32,216 nt of DNA, taken from the NCBI GenBank assembly GCA_051653965.1, contig JBOFXG010000009.1, forward strand, positions 1 to 32,216. The letters run 5' to 3'. This DNA is from CAMREV01 sp051653965. GTDB lineage: Bacteria; Bacillota_I; Bacilli_A; Mycoplasmatales; Mycoplasmoidaceae. Positions 18,017-28,531 of the stretch are shown here, piece after piece (within the stretch, counting starts at the first letter, position 1; each line of letters opens with the position of its first letter). The notes under the pieces were generated by a model. It worked only from the letters and a program-made list of their open reading frames with translations. It did no database searches and was not told where the DNA came from. A program made the translations under genes and the position numbers.

Positions 18017-18997
18017 ATGAAAATATTAGTTACTGGCGGAGCTGGTTATATTGGATCACATGCAGTTTATTTACTTATTGCAAAAGGATATGATGTTGTC
18101 ATAATTGATAACATGTCAAAGGGATATAAGTCTAATATTCATATTGATGCAAAATTTTATCAAGCAGATATTAGAGATGAAAAAGAACTTGAAAGAATTT
18201 TTTCAATTGAAAAAAATATTTCAGCAGTAATTCATTTTGCTGGTTTAATAGTTGTTCCTGAAAGTGTTCTAAAACCTTTAGATTATTTTGACAATAATAC
18301 ATATGGAGTCGAAATATTGCTAAAAGTTTGTACTAAATTTAATGTTAAACATTTTGTATTTTCTTCAACAGCTGCTGTTTATGGAGAGCCTAAAAGTATT
18401 CCAATATTAGAAACTGATGTAAAAGAACCAATCAACCCATATGGAGATTCTAAATTAGCTGCAGAAGCCTTAATAAGGGGCTGAGCAAATGCAGATAAAT
18501 CTAATTATGTAATCTTTAGATATTTTAATGTTGCAGGGACACATGATAATGGAAAAATAGGTATTAAAACATTAAAACCAACTCACTTGTTACCATGTGT
18601 GGTTAAAAGTGCAATTGATGGCCAAAAATTTATTGTAATGGGAACTGATTATCAAACTAAAGATGGTTCATGTGTAAGAGATTTTGTACATGTTGTTGAT
18701 TTAGTAGAAGCGCACATTATTGGCCTTGAATGATCAATGAAAAATAATAGATCAGATATATTTAATTTAGGTTCTGGCGAAGGTTATACAGTTTTAGAAG
18801 TATTAAATAAAGCAATTGAGACTTTAGATATTAAAATTCCTTATGAATTGGGTTTAAGAAGAGAAGGCGATCCAGCTAAACTTTATGCAAATACTAGCAA
18901 GGTAAATTCAATATTAAATTGAAAACCAAAAACTTCTCTTGCGCAAATGATTCAAACAGAATACAACTTTAGAAAAAAAATAAACAACAAGGAATAA
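18017..18997 (+). CDS. galE: UDP-glucose 4-epimerase, 326 aa
   Basis: Interconverts UDP-glucose and UDP-galactose with bound NAD. Motifs: ILVTGGAGYIGSHAV (Rossmann, residues 3-17), DNMSKGY, YQADIRDE, VIHFAGLIVVPESV, the catalytic SSTAAVYG with Ser, and NPYGDSKLAAE with the Tyr-x-x-x-Lys pair near 148. The end has NWKPKTSL, also typical. Useful in wall-less cells for galactofuranosyl or galactosyl glycolipids, though that is an inference. The tatD start is one base after its stop codon, so both are in one operon. It splits the mnmE-tatD neighbourhood seen in M. genitalium. AAGGA precedes the ATG. Confidence 0.96.
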
Positions 18998-18998
18998 A

Positions 18999-19781
18999 AT
19001 GCTTTATGATACTCACGCACATTTAAATCTTGAATACTCAGATGAAGAATTAAATTTAATTATTAAAAAATCAATTGAACAAGAAATTTATGTAAATATT
19101 GTTGGAGTTGACTTAAAAAGTTCAATTAGAGCAATTGAAATAGCTAGGTTAAACCCAAAATACTTTTTTGCTGTGATTGGAATACATCCTAATGACGCTA
19201 GTAAATTAACTAAAGAAGAAATTGATAATGATTTGAAACAGCTCGATGATTTAATAGAAAATAATTTAGATTGTATTAAAGCTATTGGTGAAACTGGTTT
19301 AGATTATTTTAGAGAAAAAGATAAAAAAGGAATTTTAATGCAATTTTATTCTTTTGAAAAACACATTGAACTTGCTAGAAAATATAATTTACCATTAGTA
19401 TTACACATTAGGGAAGCGCATGATGATGCAATTAAATTTATAACAGAAAGAAAACTTTCTAATGTTTTAATTCATTGCTTTTCAGATAAGTTAGCTTATG
19501 CCCAACAATATGTTAAATTAGGTTGTAAATTATCATTTCCAGGAATAATTACTTTTAAAAAATCATTTGAATTAAGAGAGGTAGTTTCTAAAATTGATAT
19601 AAATAATATTGTTTTAGAAACAGATTGTCCTTATTTAACTCCCGAACCTTTTAGAGGTAAAAAAAACTCTCCAATATACATTGAATCAATATTTCAAGAA
19701 GTATCAAAAATTAAAAATATTTCATATAATGAAACATGTGAAAAAATATGTGCAAATTCATTATTATTTTTTAATATATAA
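18999..19781 (+). CDS. tatD: TatD family metal-dependent deoxyribonuclease, 260 aa
   Basis: An amidohydrolase-fold exo/endonuclease using divalent metals. Metal ligands are visible in order: DTHAHLN near residue 4, GIHPNDA, the Glu of GETGLDYFRE near 98, HIREAHDDA near 132, HCFSD near 158, and ETDCPYLTPEPFRG near 207. Full family length. It begins one base after galE. Likely role in DNA repair or degradation, by family. No separate promoter seen. Confidence 0.95.
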   Translation: MLYDTHAHLNLEYSDEELNLIIKKSIEQEIYVNIVGVDLKSSIRAIEIARLNPKYFFAVIGIHPNDASKLTKEEIDNDLKQLDDLIENNLDCIKAIGETGLDYFREKDKKGILMQFYSFEKHIELARKYNLPLVLHIREAHDDAIKFITERKLSNVLIHCFSDKLAYAQQYVKLGCKLSFPGIITFKKSFELREVVSKIDINNIVLETDCPYLTPEPFRGKKNSPIYIESIFQEVSKIKNISYNETCEKICANSLLFFNI

Positions 19782-19783
19782 AG

Positions 19784-19789
19784 TATAAT
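19784..19789 (+). promoter_or_regulatory. -10 box immediately before the ABC ATPase start
   Basis: A perfect TATAAT ends seven bases before the ATG at 19797, which would put transcription start at or near the A of the start codon. No ribosome binding site is present, consistent with a leaderless message. Confidence 0.5.
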
Positions 19790-19796
19790 TTTATAT

Positions 19797-21023
19797 ATGG
19801 AAATGCCTAAAATTACAAAAAGAAATTGAGAAACAAATGATGACAAAGAAATTGTCATTAATGAAAAAATCTCAAATTATGACAAAATAGTAACTAAAAA
19901 AATCAATCAGGATAATATTGCTAAAAAAAGTAATAAGAAACATGAAAAAAAAGAAATTAAATTAACTGAAGAAGATGATAAATTTTTAGTTGAATTTGAA
20001 AATAAAATTAAAGAAGCAGAAATTTTTTCTGGTGAATTTAATGATTCTTTACTAAGTAAACAAGAAATTAAAAATCAAATTAGAAATAGTCTTTACTCAA
20101 AATTAATTATGGAAATAGAACTTTTAGAAAAAATTAATTTTACTAATTATAATGGTTACACTAATTTAATATTTTCTAAAATTAATTACAAAATATTTGA
20201 ACACATTAAAGACGAAAATAAAAAAGAGAATTTCTTAATAATTAATAAAGAAAAATCAATTTATAAAAAAATTAAAAAATTATCAAAAATTAAAAGAACT
20301 TTAACATTAAAAAAAAACTCTAGTGACTCAATTATAGACATAAAAGGTTTAAATAAAATTTATGAAAGCAAATCATTAAATAATCATGTTCTAAAAGATA
20401 TTAATCTATCAATTAAAAAGGGTGATTTTGTTGTTTTAGTTGGAACATCAGGTAGTGGTAAAACAACTTTAATGAATATAATTTCTGGTGTTGATAAATT
20501 AACATATGGTGAAATTGTTGTAAACAATTGAAATATTTCAAGATTAAAAGAATCTGAACTAACAAAATTTAGATTAGAAAACATTGGATACATCTTTCAA
20601 AACTATGGCTTGATTCCTAATTTAACAGTCAAAGAAAATATTTCTATGGGTTCATTTATGAGTTTCTTAAGTAAAAAACAAAAAAGAAAAATTAAATATG
20701 ATAATTATATTAATGAATTAAAAGTAGATGAAATTTTAGAAAATTTAAAACTTACTGATATTAAGAATAAAATGCCATATAAATTATCTGGTGGTCAAAA
20801 ACAAAGAGTATCAATTGGTAGAACAATTGCAAAGAAAACTCCAATTATTTTTGCTGATGAACCAACATCAGCTTTAGATGAAAATAATGCAGAAAATGTT
20901 ATTGAACTTTTAAAGAAAATTAATTCAATATATAAAACAACAATTATTATGATCACACATAATGACAAAGAATTAGATTATGCATCAAAAGTAATTAGGT
21001 TAAAGGATGGTAGAATTTTATAG
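19797..21023 (+). CDS. ABC transporter ATP-binding protein with long N-terminal extension, 408 aa
   Basis: The C-terminal two-thirds (about residues 178-408) is a MacB/LolD-type ATPase: Walker A GTSGSGKTT at 216-224, Q-loop FQNYGLIPNLTVKENI, signature LSGGQKQR at 330-337, Walker B IIFADEPTSALD, and H-loop MITHND. All catalytic residues are present. The first 175 residues are a charged, Lys/Glu/Asn-rich extension with no membrane segment and no recognised domain. Family resemblance is to extended mycoplasma ATPases of the lipoprotein-release/MacB type, such as the one annotated in M. genitalium. The permease partner is not next to it. The ATG at 19797 lacks a ribosome binding site; a second in-frame ATG is at 19803. 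Possible role: export or extraction of surface lipids, lipoproteins or toxins, by family. Confidence 0.9.
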
Positions 21024-21053
21024 TTATATAATATAATAATTTAAGGTAAAAAA

Positions 21054-23441
21054 ATGGAAAAAAATAAGAAGAAAAGTATATGAAAAGCTAAATCGCCTGG
21101 TTTACTTAACAAAGCAAAAATTATAGCATCAGCAGTTAATGCTAATAAGGATGAATATAAAAAACTTTCTCAAGATGAAATAAAAGAAAGAGTTTCTTTT
21201 TTAGTTAAACAAATTTCTGAAGATAAAATTAACATTGATGATATTGTAGTCGATGCTTTTTCTATGGCTAGAGAAATTATTTTCAGACATCATAATCTTT
21301 TTGCTCACACCGTACAAATAATGGGCGCTTATATTATCCACACTGGTGACTTTGCTGAAATGTTTACTGGTGAGGGTAAAACCTTGACTATTCTTCTTGC
21401 TTCTTTTTTAAATGCTTTAAAAAAAGAAGGTGTTCATATTGTAACTGTTAATGAATACCTTGTTAAAAGGGATGCTGAATTTGCAAGAGTTGCATTTGAA
21501 CCTTATGGAATAACTGTTGGTTATAACACTTCAGAATTAAACCCAAGCACAAAACAAGAAATGTTTAATAAAGATATTACTTACACTACTAATTCTGAAT
21601 TAGGTTTTGATTACTTAAGAGATAATATGGTTAAACATATTTCTAGAAAATCAATTAGATCATTATCCTTTGCAATTATCGATGAGGGGGACTCTATTTT
21701 AATTGATGAGGCAAGAACTCCCTTAATTATTTCAGGAATGCCTAAAGATGAAAGTAAATTTTATATTGAAGCAGATAATTTTGTTAAAAGTCTAAAGGAT
21801 GAAGACTATATTATTGATGCTGAATCAAACTCAATTTTCTTATCTGAAGAAGGTGCTGAAAAAGTTGAAAAACACTTTAATTTAACAAATTTATATTCTG
21901 TGGAATCTGCTGATATTGTTCACAAAATAACAAATTCTTTAATGGCAAATTTTATATTTGCTACAGGTAGAGAATATATGGTTAAGAACGATGAAATATT
22001 CTTAATAGATATTTTTACCGGAAGAATATTAGAAGGTAGAAGTTATAATGCTGGTCTTCACCAAGCTATTCAAGCAAAAGAAAGAGTTAAAATAGATCCT
22101 GAAAATCAGATTTTAGCAACAATAACTTACCAATCATTATTTAGGTTATATAAAAAGATTTCAGCTGTTTCAGGAACTGCTTTTACTGAGGCAGAAGAAT
22201 TCTTAAAAATTTATAATATGATTGTTATAAAAGTTCCAACAAATAAACCAATAATTAGAAAAGATCATCCTGATTATATTTTTAATAATAAAAAAGCAAA
22301 ATGAAATCATGCTATTGCTGAAATTAAAAGAATTCATGCAACTGGACAACCAATTTTAGTTGGTACTTCTTCTGTTAATGATTCTGAGTTAATCCATAGA
22401 AGATTATTAGAAGATAAAATTCCTCATGAAATCTTAAATGCAAAGAATGATGAAAGAGAATCGGATATAATTAAAAATGGTGGAACTAAAGGTTCAATTA
22501 CAATTTCTACAAATATGGCTGGTAGAGGTACTGATATTAAAATTAATGAGGAAGTAAAATCTCTTGGTGGACTTTATGTTATTGGTACAGAAAGACATGA
22601 ATCAAGAAGGGTTGATAACCAATTAAGAGGTAGATCAGGAAGACAAGGTGATCCTGGCGCTTCTAGATTCTTTACTTCTCTTGAGGATTCACTATTCAAA
22701 AGATTTGCAACGGATAGATTTGAAAAGGCTAGTACAAAATTAGAAGGTGAAGAATTCTTTGATTCAATTTTCTTCTCTGGATTATTAGATAAAACTCAAA
22801 AAAAAGTTGAAGGTATTAACTTTGATATGAGAAAAAATTTAATGGACTATGAACATGTTGTTTCACTACAAAGAGAATTAATATATAAGCAAAGAGATCA
22901 AATTTTATTAAATGAAAATTGTGATCAAATTTTAATTAATATGTCAAAAGAATTTACAGAAGTTAAAATAAAAGAATTTTTACATGAAAATAATTCAGCA
23001 ATTATTAATGGTGAAAAAATTGCTAATTGATTAAATAAAGATATTTTAAAATTTGATTTCTTTGAAATAAAAGATTTTGAAAAAATAGAAAAAATTCATG
23101 CTCAAATAAAATTAAATAAAATTCTTAGAATTATTATTAAAACTAAAACTCAAATTCTTAGAGAATTAGATTCATTAGCACAAATTAACAATATTTTAAT
23201 TTATAACATTGATGCTGCTTGAACGAAACATTTGGATAGAATGAGCAAATTAAAAGAAGCAGTTAATTTAAGAGCTTATGAACAAAAAAGTCCTTTAAAT
23301 CTTTATATTGAAGATGGTAATAGATTTTTTGAAATAATGAAAAGTGATATTGTAAATAAAGTTTTAAATACAATCTTTTTAACACCATTACCAGATGAAG
23401 AGAAAAAAATAAGAGAAATCTTAACTAATGAAGAAATTTAA
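21054..23441 (+). CDS. secA: Preprotein translocase ATPase SecA, 795 aa
   Basis: Motor that drives proteins through SecYEG. Visible: NBD1 with EMFTGEGKTLTILLASFLNA near residue 102, TTNSELGFDYLRDNM, the Walker B region DEGDSILIDEART near 210, NBD2 with GTSSVNDSE, TNMAGRGTDI, GTERHESRRVDNQLRGRSGR and QGDPGASRFF. The helical scaffold and wing follow; the C-terminal zinc-binding tail is absent, as in other mollicutes. Two residues differ from the usual consensus: Gly in place of Val in DEVDSIL, and Phe in place of Lys or Arg in EMxTGEGKT. TATAAT (21027-21032) and AAGG (21043-21046) lie upstream, so it has its own promoter. It would export the surface proteins at 1-4230. Confidence 0.97.
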
Positions 23442-23475
23442 TATAAAAATATGAATATAATCGCAAAAAAATAAG

Positions 23476-23484
23476 TGTTATAAT
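23476..23484 (+). promoter_or_regulatory. Extended -10 promoter of the membrane protein-hprK-lgt-trxB run
   Basis: TGTTATAAT fits the extended -10 pattern TGNTATAAT and lies 23 bases before the start at 23508. No terminator hairpin was seen between secA and this point. Confidence 0.55.
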
Positions 23485-23507
23485 AATAGAAATATAAATG
23501 AGATAAT

Positions 23508-23909
23508 ATGGCTAAAAAAAATAAAAATAAAAAAGCTATTCATACTGACTCTATTGATGTTGATTCAATAAAAATTGAAAATGAAAAAGTAGAATTAAAA
23601 AAACAGAAAAATATTGAAGATAGCTATATTGAAACTGTAGCTTCAGAAACTCCTTTTTACTTAAAATATAGAATTCCTATTTTTACTTCAATTTATAAAA
23701 TTAAAAATAATTTTTATTTAAATAATAAAAAGAAATTTTTTATTTATATTTCATTAATTATTTTTGCATTATTAGCTAGTGTTACATTAATCACTGTTGG
23801 CGGATTATGACTTGGTGGGGTTTTTGGTGAAAATCCTGCAAATAATGATCTTGGTTTTATCCCTGGAATTATTATGGCTATTGGCGTATCTATTTTGGTG
23901 GTGGTTTAA
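23508..23909 (+). CDS. Two-pass membrane protein of unknown function, 133 aa
   Basis: The first 58 residues are polar and Lys-rich (AKKNKNKKAIHTDSIDVDS) and look disordered; a stretch FYLKYRIPIFTSIYKIKNN leads to a hydrophobic segment at about 78-100, then WLGGVFGENPANNDLGF and a second hydrophobic segment PGIIMAIGVSILVVV at the very C-terminus. TGA is Trp at 23808. The stop codon directly abuts the ATG of hprK, so the gene is part of that operon. No family is recognised. The short distance to lgt suggests a cell-envelope role, but that is only context. Confidence 0.75.
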
Positions 23910-24830
23910 ATGGATAGAATAAATGAAAGTATTTCAATAACTTGAAAAGATATAGATAAAAATTTTGAAGAATTTAAAATAATAAATATTGGTAGATGCA
24001 AAGATATAAGGTCTACAAGAATGTCTAGAGTTGGTTTAGAGCTTTCTGGATACATTACTAGAAAAGAATCTTCAGCTGCTATTCTATTTGGTAGAGATGA
24101 ATATAATTATTTATTAAGCTTTAATGATGAAATAAGAAATAAAAAAATTGATGATTTTTTTAAACTACAGCCTCCTGTTATTATTTTATCGAGATCATTT
24201 AATGAAGATCTTATTTTAGATGCTGCAAAAAAATATGATATAGCAATAATCAAATCAAACCAAGCTAGTAGTTATATTAATACTTCTACTAATTTATTTT
24301 TAATAGATTCATTAAGTAAATATGAATCTATTCATGGAAATTTAGTTGAAGTTTATGGTATTGGGGTTTTACTAATTGGTGAATCTGGATTAGGTAAATC
24401 AGAGATTACTCTAGAATTAATTAAAAAAGGTCACTTGTTCATTGCAGATGATGTTGTAGAGTATAAACAATTGTTTAGTGATATTGTTGGAAGACCAAAT
24501 AAAAAAACTGGCAACTTTATTGAGGTTAGAGGTTTGGGCATTTTAAATATTACTAAATTATATGGTGTTCAAGTTACTAAAAAAGATTGTAAAATAGATG
24601 TTGTTGTTGAATTAAAAATTGTTACAAGGGATGAAACTTTTGAAAGGCTTGGAAAAGAATATGCATACAAAAGATTTTTTAATATTGATGTTCCTCACTA
24701 CAAAATACCTATTTCTCCAGGTAGACAAATTGGTGATATAATTGAAGCAATTGTAGGTGATTTTAAATTAAAAAAATCTGGTTATTTTTCTACAAATGAA
24801 TTTATTAAAAAAATAAAAGAGGAAGATTAA
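23910..24830 (+). CDS. hprK: HPr kinase/phosphorylase, 306 aa
   Basis: Phosphorylates HPr on Ser46 and reverses it, controlling sugar uptake by the phosphotransferase system. The kinase domain is clear: P-loop LIGESGLGKSEITLELI at about 152-168, the catalytic region FIADDVVEYKQ, the signature EVRGLGILNITKLYG, and the C-terminal capping region ISPGRQIGDIIEAI. The N-terminal domain includes RPPV-like LQPPVIILSRS. The start at 23910 directly abuts the previous stop; the N-terminal 37 residues, including a TGA Trp, precede an internal Met at 24021 and match the family length. hprK-lgt-trxB is a common order in Firmicutes and mollicutes. Confidence 0.96.
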
Positions 24831-24834
24831 AAAA

Positions 24835-25884
24835 ATGTTTTATTCAAGTTCATTATTTGAAATATTTACAAATAATATAGATAAAATAGCATTTAGAATT
24901 GGTGACTTTGAAATTGCTTGATATGGTATTATAATTTTTATTGGTTTTGTTGTTGCTGCCTTAGCTGGTTTTTTAAAAGCTCATTTTTGATATAGAATTC
25001 CAACTGAACCAATTCTATATTATTTAATTATGGCAATTCCATTATCAATTATTGGCGCAAGAGTTTGAGCAGCTGCAATTGGTGAAATTAACATTGTTGA
25101 TTTTTTTAATTTTAGGAACGGTGGAATGGCCATTCAAGGTGGTGTAATGGCCGCTGGAATTTGTGGTTTGATCTATTTCCCTTTAATTCTTAGATCAGCT
25201 AAATATAATGTTAAAACATGTTTGAATGATGAAGTTAAAGTAAAAAGAATTTCAACTTTTGTTTATTCGGACTGTATCATACCATGTATTCTTATTGGTC
25301 AAGTGATTGGTAGATGAGGTAACTTTGTGAACGCGGAAGTATTTGGAGAGATAGCGACACCAGAACAACTTTCATGATTAAAATCATTTATGCCCGAGGT
25401 ATATAAGGGAATGATTATTAATGGACAATTAAGACAACCATTGTTTTTATATGAATCATTTGCTAACTTTATAATATTTGTTACCTTATATGCTGGAGCT
25501 GAATTTGTTTCATTTAGAAAAGCAGGAGATATTGGAGCATTATACTTTGTATTATATGGTATTGTAAGAACAATAATGGAACCATTAAGAGCTGGTAATT
25601 TTAGTTATATTACTTCACTAATAACTTCTATCTTAATGATTGTTTTTGGAATTGGATTTATTATTTATAACCATTTATATTTAAACAAACATCGTGATCA
25701 ATTTATTGTATTTACAATGTACAAAGCTTTTCAATTACCATTTAAAAAAATTTATTATTTAATGAGTAGTTCATATAAAAAAGAAATTGATAGATATGAT
25801 TCAGATTGAAAAAATTGAGGAAATCCAAAACCTTTAAAACTAAAAAGAACTAATGAAGAAATGATGTACTATAACGGACAATAA
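24835..25884 (+). CDS. lgt: Prolipoprotein diacylglyceryl transferase, 349 aa
   Basis: Transfers diacylglycerol to the lipobox Cys of prolipoproteins in the membrane. Several hydrophobic segments are spaced along the protein. The diagnostic motifs are seen: AWYGIIIFIGF near residue 28, GARVWAA, GGMAIQGGVMAAG, the signature GRWGNFVNAEVFG near 160, QPLFLYESFANF, and RTIMEPLRAGNF near 246. TGA is Trp many times, also in GRWGNF. A C-terminal hydrophilic tail of about 70 residues is longer than in E. coli. It starts four bases after hprK and is followed 11 bases later by trxB. Confidence 0.96.
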
Positions 25885-25895
25885 AGGAATATATT

Positions 25896-26831
25896 ATGAA
25901 AAACAAAAAAGTATACGATTGTTTAATAATTGGCGCAGGACCAGCTGGATTAACTTCTGCATTATATGCTCAAAGAGCTGGTCTTAATTGCTTAATTATT
26001 GAAAAAGATACTCCAGGAGGAAAGATGTCAAAGACATCTATAATTGAAAACTATCCTGGTTTTCAATCCATAAAAGGATTTGAAATATCATTAAATATGT
26101 TGAATCAAGCAAAAGATGCAGGGGTTACATATTTATATGGTGATGTAACAAATATTAGTAAAAAAGAAAATATTTTTGAACTTAAAATTGTTAATGAAGA
26201 ATCAATGTTTGGCAAGACTGTTATTATTGCTACAGGAATGAAAGAAAAAAAAGTTTGTGTTCCTGGAGAAGAGAAATTCTATGGAAATGGTGTTTCATAT
26301 TGTGCAATATGTGATGGCTCATTATATAAAGATAAAGAAGTTATTGTTGTTGGTGGAGGAAGCTCTGCTTTTGAAGAATCTATTTATTTATCACAACTAG
26401 CTAGAAAAGTTTATTTAATTCATAGGACTGATAAATTTAGAGCAGAACAAAAAATTATTGATAAAGTAAAATCCGAATCAAAAATAGAATTAATAACTAA
26501 CACTATTCTTAAATCAATTAATGGGGAAAATAAAGTTACAGGAGTCACAGTTAATAATGTATTAAATAAAATTGATAAGGATATTAGAATTGATGGAGTA
26601 TTCATCTTTATTGGATATAATCCTGAAACTTCATTTATTGATAAAAACATTGTTGATATTAAAGAAAACTTTATTGTTACTAATAAGGACATGGAAACTA
26701 AAACTCCTGGATTATATTCAGTTGGAGATGTTAACCAAAAAAAATTTAGACAAATTTCAACAGCGGTTAGTGATGGAACTATAGCTGCTCTTAATGTTAA
26801 AAAATATATTGAAAATAACTTTGATAACTAA
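25896..26831 (+). CDS. trxB: Thioredoxin reductase, 311 aa
   Basis: FAD and NADPH-dependent reduction of thioredoxin. FAD-binding start DCLIIGAGPAGLTSALYAQR, then PGGKMSKTSIIENYPGF, the redox-active CAICDG (Cys-Ala-Ile-Cys) near residue 139-144, NADPH-binding VVGGGSSAFEE, the HRTDKFRAEQ region, and the second FAD motif GLYSVGDVNQKKFRQISTA. Normal length. AAAGGAA precedes the ATG. Last gene of the operon; a terminator follows. Confidence 0.97.
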   Translation: MKNKKVYDCLIIGAGPAGLTSALYAQRAGLNCLIIEKDTPGGKMSKTSIIENYPGFQSIKGFEISLNMLNQAKDAGVTYLYGDVTNISKKENIFELKIVNEESMFGKTVIIATGMKEKKVCVPGEEKFYGNGVSYCAICDGSLYKDKEVIVVGGGSSAFEESIYLSQLARKVYLIHRTDKFRAEQKIIDKVKSESKIELITNTILKSINGENKVTGVTVNNVLNKIDKDIRIDGVFIFIGYNPETSFIDKNIVDIKENFIVTNKDMETKTPGLYSVGDVNQKKFRQISTAVSDGTIAALNVKKYIENNFDN

Positions 26832-26833
26832 TA

Positions 26834-26865
26834 AAAAATACCATAATTTATTTAATGGTATTTTT
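26834..26865. terminator. Bidirectional terminator between trxB and the ABC exporter gene
   Basis: AAAAATACCAT (26834-26844) pairs with ATGGTATTTTT (26855-26865) with a ten-base loop. A-run on the left and T-run on the right serve both convergent genes. Confidence 0.85.
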
Positions 26866-28515
26866 TTATTTTAATTTAATAATATTTTCACATTTAAATT
26901 TATTTTGCATATTATTAGAAGTGAATATAATTGTTTTGTTTTTAGCATGTTTTTTAAGCGCTTTATTTACTAATTCAATTTGCTCATCGTCTAGGATTGA
27001 TTCAATTGAATCAAATAACAATATATCTGGATCATCATAAATTAAATAACCAATTGAAAACATTTGTTTTTGACTATCTGAAATTTGTAAGCCTTGTGAA
27101 TTAACAGGGTTTTTAATTATTGATTCATAGAAGTAATCTACATTAATTTTAAGATCTTCTAATATACACAATAATTTATCATGATCAATATTGACTTCTT
27201 CAAATTCCAAACCGAATTTTGGAACAAAACTTTGATATCCAATTCTTTTTCTTAAGTATTCAATTTTATAATTTGATATTCTAATATTATCAATTAATAT
27301 TTGTCCTGAATCAATATTATAATAATTCATTATTAATTTAAGAATAGTACTTTTGCCTGTTTGTGATTTTCCATAAATTAAATTTCTTTTATTTTTTTGA
27401 ACTTTAAAATTTAAATTATTTAATACTTCTACTTCTTTGTCTTTTGTTAAATATGTAAAATAAACATTTTTAAATTCTAAATTACCTTCAATATTTGGTT
27501 CTAAAGTTCCATGGTTATCTTCTTCTTCTCAATCATAAAACTCTTTAATTCTAATAATAGAAGCATTTAACATAATTGTGTCATTTACTAATGATGATAT
27601 TTTTTCAACAGGAGTAATTAAAATATTTGCAGATGCAATAAGACCAATTAATTCTGCGTTTGTGATTGTTTTATTTGCTACTAAAAAAGCACCAACTATA
27701 AGAGTCAAAACAGAAATTAATAATGATGTTAAAAAACCATTCATTTTAAATAAAGATAATTTTCAAAAAAACTTTTCAGAGAATTCTGATATTTTTTTTT
27801 GAAGATTATCAAATTTAATAATTGATAGTAAAGAGCTATTAGATGATTTAATTTGCGAAATCATATCAATATTTTCACCTATTTCAACATTTATATTTGA
27901 ATTCAATGATTTAATTTGTTGTTTCATATAAGATAACTTTTTAAAGAATGCTAAATATAAAATAATTGATATTAAATAAACGCTTAAAACTACTACTCCA
28001 ATGATTCAATTTACTAAGAATACATAAATAAATCCACCAACTGATAAAATTATAATTGTAATGAAATCTGAAATAGCACTATATGAAAAACTATTTATTT
28101 CTTTCAAATCTTCAACTAATCTATAGAAATATGTTCCACTAGGAGTATTATCAATCCTTTGCATTGGAAGTTTATGGAATTTTTCAAGCATATCTCTTCT
28201 TATTTGCAATTCTAGCTTCAAATCAAATGTATGACCTAAATGATCTAGAAAAAAATATAAAGATATTTTAACAACAACTATTAATCCTAACATTCCAGCA
28301 AAAAATGCCAAATCTTTATAGATATCTTTTTCAGCTGAAGATGTTATCAACTGAGTTATTATTGGAATAAAAATAGTTGCTGCTGTAGTTATAATAGTGA
28401 AAAGGATTATCAATATAAGATACATTAAATTATTTCTATAATATCTTAAATATAATTTTCAAGAATTATAATAATCACTATTCTTAAATGTATTTATTTT
28501 ATTTTTTTTTATCAT
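26866..28515 (-). CDS. ABC exporter half-transporter with degenerate ATPase domain, 549 aa
   Basis: Type I exporter plan: about six hydrophobic segments in residues 30-300 (for example LMYLILIILFTIITTAATIF, LAFFAGMLGLIVVV, SDFITIIILSVGGFIYVF, SLLISVLTLIVGAFLV), then one nucleotide-binding domain from about 345. Walker A is intact (GKSQTGKST, 382-390). But the signature is ISDSQ (478-482) instead of LSGGQ, the residue after the Walker B Asp502 is Ser503 instead of the catalytic Glu (LLFDS), the H-loop His is Ser533 (FTSNN), and the Q-loop region reads IGYQSFVPKF. It should bind ATP but hydrolyse poorly, so it may be the degenerate half of a heterodimer. The start at 28515 lies 16 bases after lysS; no ribosome binding site is clear. 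Substrate unknown. Confidence 0.85.
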
Positions 28516-28531
28516 TTTATTTTTAAATAAA

